From UBA12078 sp964556955 (GTDB lineage Bacteria > Patescibacteriota > Dojkabacteria > SC72), in assembly GCA_964556955.1 (NCBI GenBank), contig CAZKXP010000027.1, forward strand, positions 1 to 9,529: a stretch of DNA of 9,529 nucleotides. The letters run 5' to 3'. Under the pieces are notes generated by a model. It made no database searches and was not told the DNA's origin. It saw only the letters and a program-made list of their open reading frames with translations. The stretch's first letter is position 1; every line of letters starts with the position of its first letter. Below are positions 6,067 to 9,529 of this stretch, one piece after another. Made by a program: the position numbers and the translations under genes.

Positions 6067-6072
6067 TAAAAT
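6067..6072 (+). promoter_or_regulatory. Candidate -10 box (TAAAAT) for comF
   Basis: TAAAAT matches the -10 consensus at five of six positions, and its end is 7 nt before the A of the comF ATG. Initiation would be at or next to the start codon, giving a leaderless mRNA like that proposed for the 875 gene. No -35 is recognisable. AAGG directly abuts the ATG and is too close to serve as a ribosome binding site. Confidence 0.35.
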
Positions 6073-6078
6073 TTAAGG

Positions 6079-6783
6079 ATGAATAGCGTTTTGGATGCAC
6101 TATATCCTAAATATTGTTGTGTTTGCAATAGACACGGGTCATATCTGTGTGATATTTGCATGAAGAGATTTAAGCGAAATCTCCCCGAGTGCTACATTTG
6201 TCGTAAACTTTCACCACAATACATGACTCATGATCAATGTAAGAATTTTAATTCCATGAATAGTGTATTTGTGGCTTGGGAATACAACGCTCTGTCCTCA
6301 AAAATTTTGAAGCTGTTCAAATACAAAAATGTTCAAGATATCGCAGGAGAGATATCAATATTGCTCAGCGGAAGCCTCATGAATAGTTGTTACAACCCGA
6401 TATTGAAAAACACATTATTAGTACCCGTCCCGACATCGTCAATGAGAAGAATAGAGAGAGGGTTCAATCAAACCGAACTGATAGCTCGTTATTTGTCGAA
6501 AAGACTTAATTCTGATCTCTCAACGGACATTCTTGCAAGTAAGAATACGAATAGACATCAAGCTCGGCAAACAAGAGATGCACGACTTTCAGATATGTCT
6601 AATCCCTTCTACATAAAAAATAGATTTGATATCGAGAAGTACAAAAGCATAACCATCATAGATGATGTCATAACTACAGGTAGGACCCTAGAGAATATAT
6701 GTAATGTTTTAAGAAAGGAATATGGTTACAGAACCAAGGTCAACGCGATATGTTTGTTCAGAGGATCCCCGTATTATATCTAA
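6079..6783 (+). CDS. comF: ComF-family phosphoribosyltransferase with N-terminal zinc-binding domain
   Basis: This 234-residue protein has the full ComF layout. The N-terminal part has paired cysteines for zinc: C13-x2-C16, C24-x2-C27, C38-x2-C41, and H51/C54. The type I phosphoribosyltransferase domain follows. It includes LLVPVPTS (113-120), the family motif RRIERGFNQTELIA (123-136) and the PRPP-binding loop ITIIDDVITTGRT (191-203), whose paired aspartates and TTGRT are intact. ComF proteins are needed for natural transformation in several bacteria, acting in the cytoplasm on incoming single-stranded DNA. The precise reaction is not settled. No other competence gene is in the window. It diverges from murJ and ends in a 4-nt overlap with the convergent gene, with no terminator. 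Confidence 0.93.
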   Translation: MNSVLDALYPKYCCVCNRHGSYLCDICMKRFKRNLPECYICRKLSPQYMTHDQCKNFNSMNSVFVAWEYNALSSKILKLFKYKNVQDIAGEISILLSGSLMNSCYNPILKNTLLVPVPTSSMRRIERGFNQTELIARYLSKRLNSDLSTDILASKNTNRHQARQTRDARLSDMSNPFYIKNRFDIEKYKSITIIDDVITTGRTLENICNVLRKEYGYRTKVNAICLFRGSPYYI

Positions 6784-9023
6784 TCTCCTGATACCATACT
6801 ATTTAGCTCCTCAACTACCTGTTGATATATCTCTGTATCCGTTTGGCTGTTCGTTTCCATAACCTTCTTGGCCGCCTTCAGATATGATTCATATATATCC
6901 TTATTCCCCTTTTGATTATTGATTTCTCCTGCTAGCAATATAGATGGTATATGCTGTGCATTTATACCCAGAGCTTTTGTCAATGCACTAAGTGCTGAAT
7001 CTTTATCTCCATTAATCAAATATACCTGTGCTTCGTTGTAGTAAAGTTGGTAATTTAATGGATTCAAAGCAGAAGCCTGTTCTAGAGAATACAGCGAATC
7101 CGAGGCATAATCACCAAACCCCATGCCAACAAGCCCTAGATACACACTAGCACGAGCATCCCAGTTGGAATATACATCTGCTGAGACATCTATGCTTTTT
7201 CTGGTATAATCCAAAGCATAGTTTTTCCATTTACCAACAGCAGCAATTAACTCGGCACTATCATCTCCTCCCGTAGAGTATTCCTCTGCTGCAATACCAA
7301 CCAATTCCAAATACATAGTTCCTGCTTTTCTATTTATCAAAGGATTGTTACCATCAAACCTGGCAGCAGTAGCATAGTAATATGACATAGAGTTAACAAA
7401 TACTTTCCTCTCCTCTATTGTTGGCTCTACTTCGGCATATTTTGCATTTTGTTCAACATAGAAAGATTCAGCCTTTAACAAATATGCACTCGCTACGAAC
7501 TTGGAGCCACAAACTAAGAGTGCTCCAAAGCCTAGGCACAGTGTCAGCACAGTCAGAACAATATTAATATTGTATGACATTTTCCCATTCTCACCATCTG
7601 GTCTTAAATTTGCTGTCCAAAGCTTTATGACGAATTTTTCTTCTGTATTTTTACTCAATATCTCCAGTAATACACTTCTCAAAGAGATAGTTACTAAAAG
7701 AATCAAGAATATAAGTACTCCGTAAACGGCAAAAAGAGAAGCTAGATATATAAATATGATCAAGAGGTCAACAATTATCAATATCAAACTTTTTTCAATC
7801 TCCTCTTTGTAGATCTTAACCTTTCCTAGATCTTTTTTAATCATCTTCAAAATTAAGAATCCGAATACTCCCCAGACTATCAACCAGAAGAGGCCATTAT
7901 TGGTAAACTGGGTAAACAGTTCGCTTGCGCCATAGTAAAAATTGACATCGTTGTACTGTAGAAGGTTCTGACTTAGTGGCTTGTAAAGATTGTAGGATAT
8001 AGAGTATGTATCTACCCCCATACCAAATAGACCTCGGATGAAAGACGATACAAAAACAGATGCAGCAACTATCCACGAGACATCAGAGCCCAAAGATACC
8101 TGTGCTACAACATTTATGCTCTTAGGAATTATCACTTCTCTAAGTGATGGAATTTGAAGCAATATAGTTGGGACCAGAACCCCAATTAAGATACCAATTA
8201 TTGAAAAAAGTATATTTTTTGATACCACTTTCTCTATCTTCAACCTTCTAACCCCAAATACCCAGAAAAGAACTGCTAATATCACAAAAAGTATTATTAA
8301 TCCAATCCCTTGATTGATTGAGAATATCCAGATATTAACAGCAGAAAGGACAATGGCGATGATAGATACAATAAGTACTGTTTGCTTTCCTTTTTTATCC
8401 ACCAGATATTCAGATATTAGCCCAAGATTTAGTAGCATTAGTACAAAATTTACAAAAAGATGGGCTTTTGCAGATCTCAAAAGTGGAAGTCCTGCTTGCC
8501 CAAGATCTTTGTATACAGGTATAAAACCCCAGATGTTCACTCCCAAGAAAGACAATATACTTAGAATATTTACAATACTGAAACCTACAACAAATGCAAG
8601 CAAAGCCAATCTAATATCTTTTGTTGTCTTAATAAATGTTCTTGCTGAAAGAGATGTTAGCAAAATCGTTGTAAATGATATGATGCCCGTACCCAACTTC
8701 CCATCCATACCCCATACACTACTGCTCAAATCTCTTGAAAATAACGTTGAGAGAATAAGAGCCAAAAATACAAGCATGATTCCACCATCCAAAGCACTTT
8801 TGGTAAGAGTTAATTTCCCCTCCCATATCAATTTTACAATCTCCAAAACTACAATGATCGTACCAACACCCAATATCAATAGACCCATACCTCTCTCGGT
8901 CCAGTCCCATGGGAAAGGAATGATCGCCATAGGTGCCAAGAACAGAAGGAGGAATAGTAAATATTTCTGAATAGTAGCGATATTAACTTTTTTCTTTTCT
9001 ACGGTTTTAGTTTCAGTTAACAT
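6780..9023 (-). CDS. O-antigen-ligase-like polytopic membrane protein with C-terminal TPR region
   Basis: This 747-residue protein has about a dozen hydrophobic segments in residues 18-510 and a soluble tail at 515-747. The membrane part resembles Wzy_C/WaaL glycan ligases and polymerases: the N-terminal signature LSTLFSRDLSSSVWG (91-105) followed by GKLGTG, and the large-loop region GLFGMGVDTYSISY (331-344) through NNGLFWLIVWGVFGFL (375-390). The histidine often found just before the last of these in the family (HN-type motif) is not evident; FYYGASELF occupies that stretch. The tail contains TPR-like helical pairs, clearest at 645-689 (LEQASALNPLNYQLYYNEAQ, then INGDKDSALSALTKAL). The tail probably lies outside the cell. 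Likely role: transfer or polymerisation of surface glycan. Substrate unknown. There is no Shine-Dalgarno site. A weak TAAAAT (9045-9040, minus) could be its -10. Class is likely; specific function is uncertain. Confidence 0.8.
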   Translation of the reverse strand: MLTETKTVEKKKVNIATIQKYLLFLLLFLAPMAIIPFPWDWTERGMGLLILGVGTIIVVLEIVKLIWEGKLTLTKSALDGGIMLVFLALILSTLFSRDLSSSVWGMDGKLGTGIISFTTILLTSLSARTFIKTTKDIRLALLAFVVGFSIVNILSILSFLGVNIWGFIPVYKDLGQAGLPLLRSAKAHLFVNFVLMLLNLGLISEYLVDKKGKQTVLIVSIIAIVLSAVNIWIFSINQGIGLIILFVILAVLFWVFGVRRLKIEKVVSKNILFSIIGILIGVLVPTILLQIPSLREVIIPKSINVVAQVSLGSDVSWIVAASVFVSSFIRGLFGMGVDTYSISYNLYKPLSQNLLQYNDVNFYYGASELFTQFTNNGLFWLIVWGVFGFLILKMIKKDLGKVKIYKEEIEKSLILIIVDLLIIFIYLASLFAVYGVLIFLILLVTISLRSVLLEILSKNTEEKFVIKLWTANLRPDGENGKMSYNINIVLTVLTLCLGFGALLVCGSKFVASAYLLKAESFYVEQNAKYAEVEPTIEERKVFVNSMSYYYATAARFDGNNPLINRKAGTMYLELVGIAAEEYSTGGDDSAELIAAVGKWKNYALDYTRKSIDVSADVYSNWDARASVYLGLVGMGFGDYASDSLYSLEQASALNPLNYQLYYNEAQVYLINGDKDSALSALTKALGINAQHIPSILLAGEINNQKGNKDIYESYLKAAKKVMETNSQTDTEIYQQVVEELNSMVSGD

Positions 9024-9063
9024 ATCAGGCAGTTTGGATATTTTAGTTCATAAATCCTACCAT

Positions 9064-9094
9064 AAAAAAAAGAGGAGACCAACAGCCTCCTCTT
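9064..9094 (-). terminator. Intrinsic terminator of dnaK
   Basis: On the minus strand AAGAGGAG (9094-9087) pairs perfectly with CTCCTCTT (9077-9070) around a 9-nt loop, and a run of U residues follows (to 9064). It begins 21 nt beyond the dnaK stop codon. The distal arm and U-tract are nearly identical to those of the groEL terminator at 1554-1584 (CAT, seven or eight A, GAGGAG on the plus strand). Confidence 0.88.
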
Positions 9095-9114
9095 CTTCCA
9101 AGATCTGACAAGAA

Positions 9115-9529
9115 TTATTCTACAACCTCTCCCTCTTGTGCTTTTTCTCCATTGTCTTTCTTTGAAGAATCCTCTGTTTTTGGTTCTTCCTTGGGAGCTT
9201 CTTTTGCAGCTTTTTCATACATCTTTTTGCCTACTTCCTGCATTGAATTCATAAGCTCTTCGGTTTTCTTCTCAACCTCTGATTGATCGAAATCTTCCTT
9301 TTCGATTAATTTTTTCAATTCATCAGACTTCTCTGTTAAATTCTTTTTGTCATCTTCCTCTATCTTGTCACCGTTCTCCTTGATAAGTTTTTCAACACTA
9401 AAGCAAAGAGTATCCGCTTCATTCTTCTTCTCAACTCTCTCTTTTTTCTTCTTGTCTTCTTCTGCATGCTTTGCAGCTTCTTCGACCATTTTTTCGATTT
9501 CCTCATCCTTCAAACCAGTAGATGCAGTA
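9115..9529 (-). CDS. dnaK: Chaperone DnaK (Hsp70), C-terminal lid region only (partial at window edge)
   Basis: The frame runs past the right edge; its reading begins TASTGLKDEEIEKMVEEA, which matches the end of the DnaK substrate-binding beta domain and the start of the helical lid (E. coli ASSGLNEDEIQKMV). The TTG at 9511-9513 is an internal leucine codon, not a start. The lid follows with EADTLCFSVEKLI, ENGDKIEEDDKKNL and a helix ending MQEVGKKMYEKA. The last 30 residues are a Lys/Glu-rich disordered tail ending GEVVE, a diverged form of the usual acidic EEV-type terminus. About 137 codons are visible; the ATPase domain lies outside. Its own terminator follows. hrcA and grpE, often neighbours of dnaK, are not in the window. 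Confidence 0.95.
   Translation of the reverse strand, partial: TASTGLKDEEIEKMVEEAAKHAEEDKKKKERVEKKNEADTLCFSVEKLIKENGDKIEEDDKKNLTEKSDELKKLIEKEDFDQSEVEKKTEELMNSMQEVGKKMYEKAAKEAPKEEPKTEDSSKKDNGEKAQEGEVVE

Noticed and set aside
8314..8970. 218-codon plus-strand open frame
   Set aside because: It lies wholly inside and antisense to the ligase-like membrane gene, whose hydrophobic segments and family signature are clear. Its translation is Ser/Thr/Ile-rich without domain features.
9115..9513. Complete small gene starting at TTG 9513
   Set aside because: The codons upstream of the TTG continue the DnaK reading (TASTGLKDEE), so it is the 3' part of dnaK cut by the window edge.
1..9529. CRISPR array, tRNA, rRNA, insertion sequence or prophage genes
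   Set aside because: No regularly spaced repeats, cloverleaf-like intergenic segments, rRNA stretches, transposase or phage structural frames were found. The gaps between genes are short and mostly explained by promoters and terminators.
1..9529. UGA read as glycine (genetic code 25)
   Set aside because: Glycines in GroEL, GroES and the ComF PRPP loop are encoded by GGN, and these proteins are full length under the standard code.

Overview
The window is AT-rich, compact bacterial DNA. It carries a small, densely packed set of housekeeping and envelope genes: groES-groEL, the 3' end of dnaK, a MurJ-type flippase, a ComF-type phosphoribosyltransferase and an O-antigen-ligase-like membrane protein with a TPR tail. 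Almost no gene has a recognisable Shine-Dalgarno site. The compactness, the divergent but complete core proteins and the ligase-TPR architecture suggest a Patescibacteria/CPR-type genome. That placement is inference; there is no rRNA or ribosomal protein here to fix it. The standard code fits: GroEL is full length with GGN glycines. None of the ten visible stop codons is UGA.

Layout. Positions 1-136 hold the 3' end of an unrecognised plus-strand gene, followed by a possible weak terminator and AT-rich spacer to 334. Positions 335-1555 (plus) hold a two-gene module: an XRE-type regulator (335-853) and an unrecognised acidic protein (875-1555). Between them is a perfect 7-bp inverted repeat that encloses an extended -10 box and ends on the second gene's ATG. 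This is the most interesting regulatory structure in the window. Facing it on the minus strand are groES (3256-3555) and groEL (1610-3232), with a good promoter, a CIRCE-like HrcA operator at the predicted transcription start and a strong intrinsic terminator at the far end.

Upstream on the minus strand are murJ (4189-5982) and a membrane-anchored hypothetical protein (3621-4205) that overlaps the murJ end by 17 nt. A 96-bp divergent region separates murJ from comF (6079-6783, plus). comF collides tail-to-tail, with a 4-nt overlap and no terminator, with the 747-codon O-antigen-ligase-like gene (6780-9023, minus). A terminator at 9064-9094 closes dnaK, whose C-terminal lid region runs off the right edge.

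Functionally the window combines protein folding (DnaK, GroES/GroEL, probably under HrcA), envelope building (MurJ, the anchored partner, the ligase-like protein) and one DNA-uptake-type protein. The XRE/unknown-protein pair looks like a self-contained regulated module unrelated to its neighbours.
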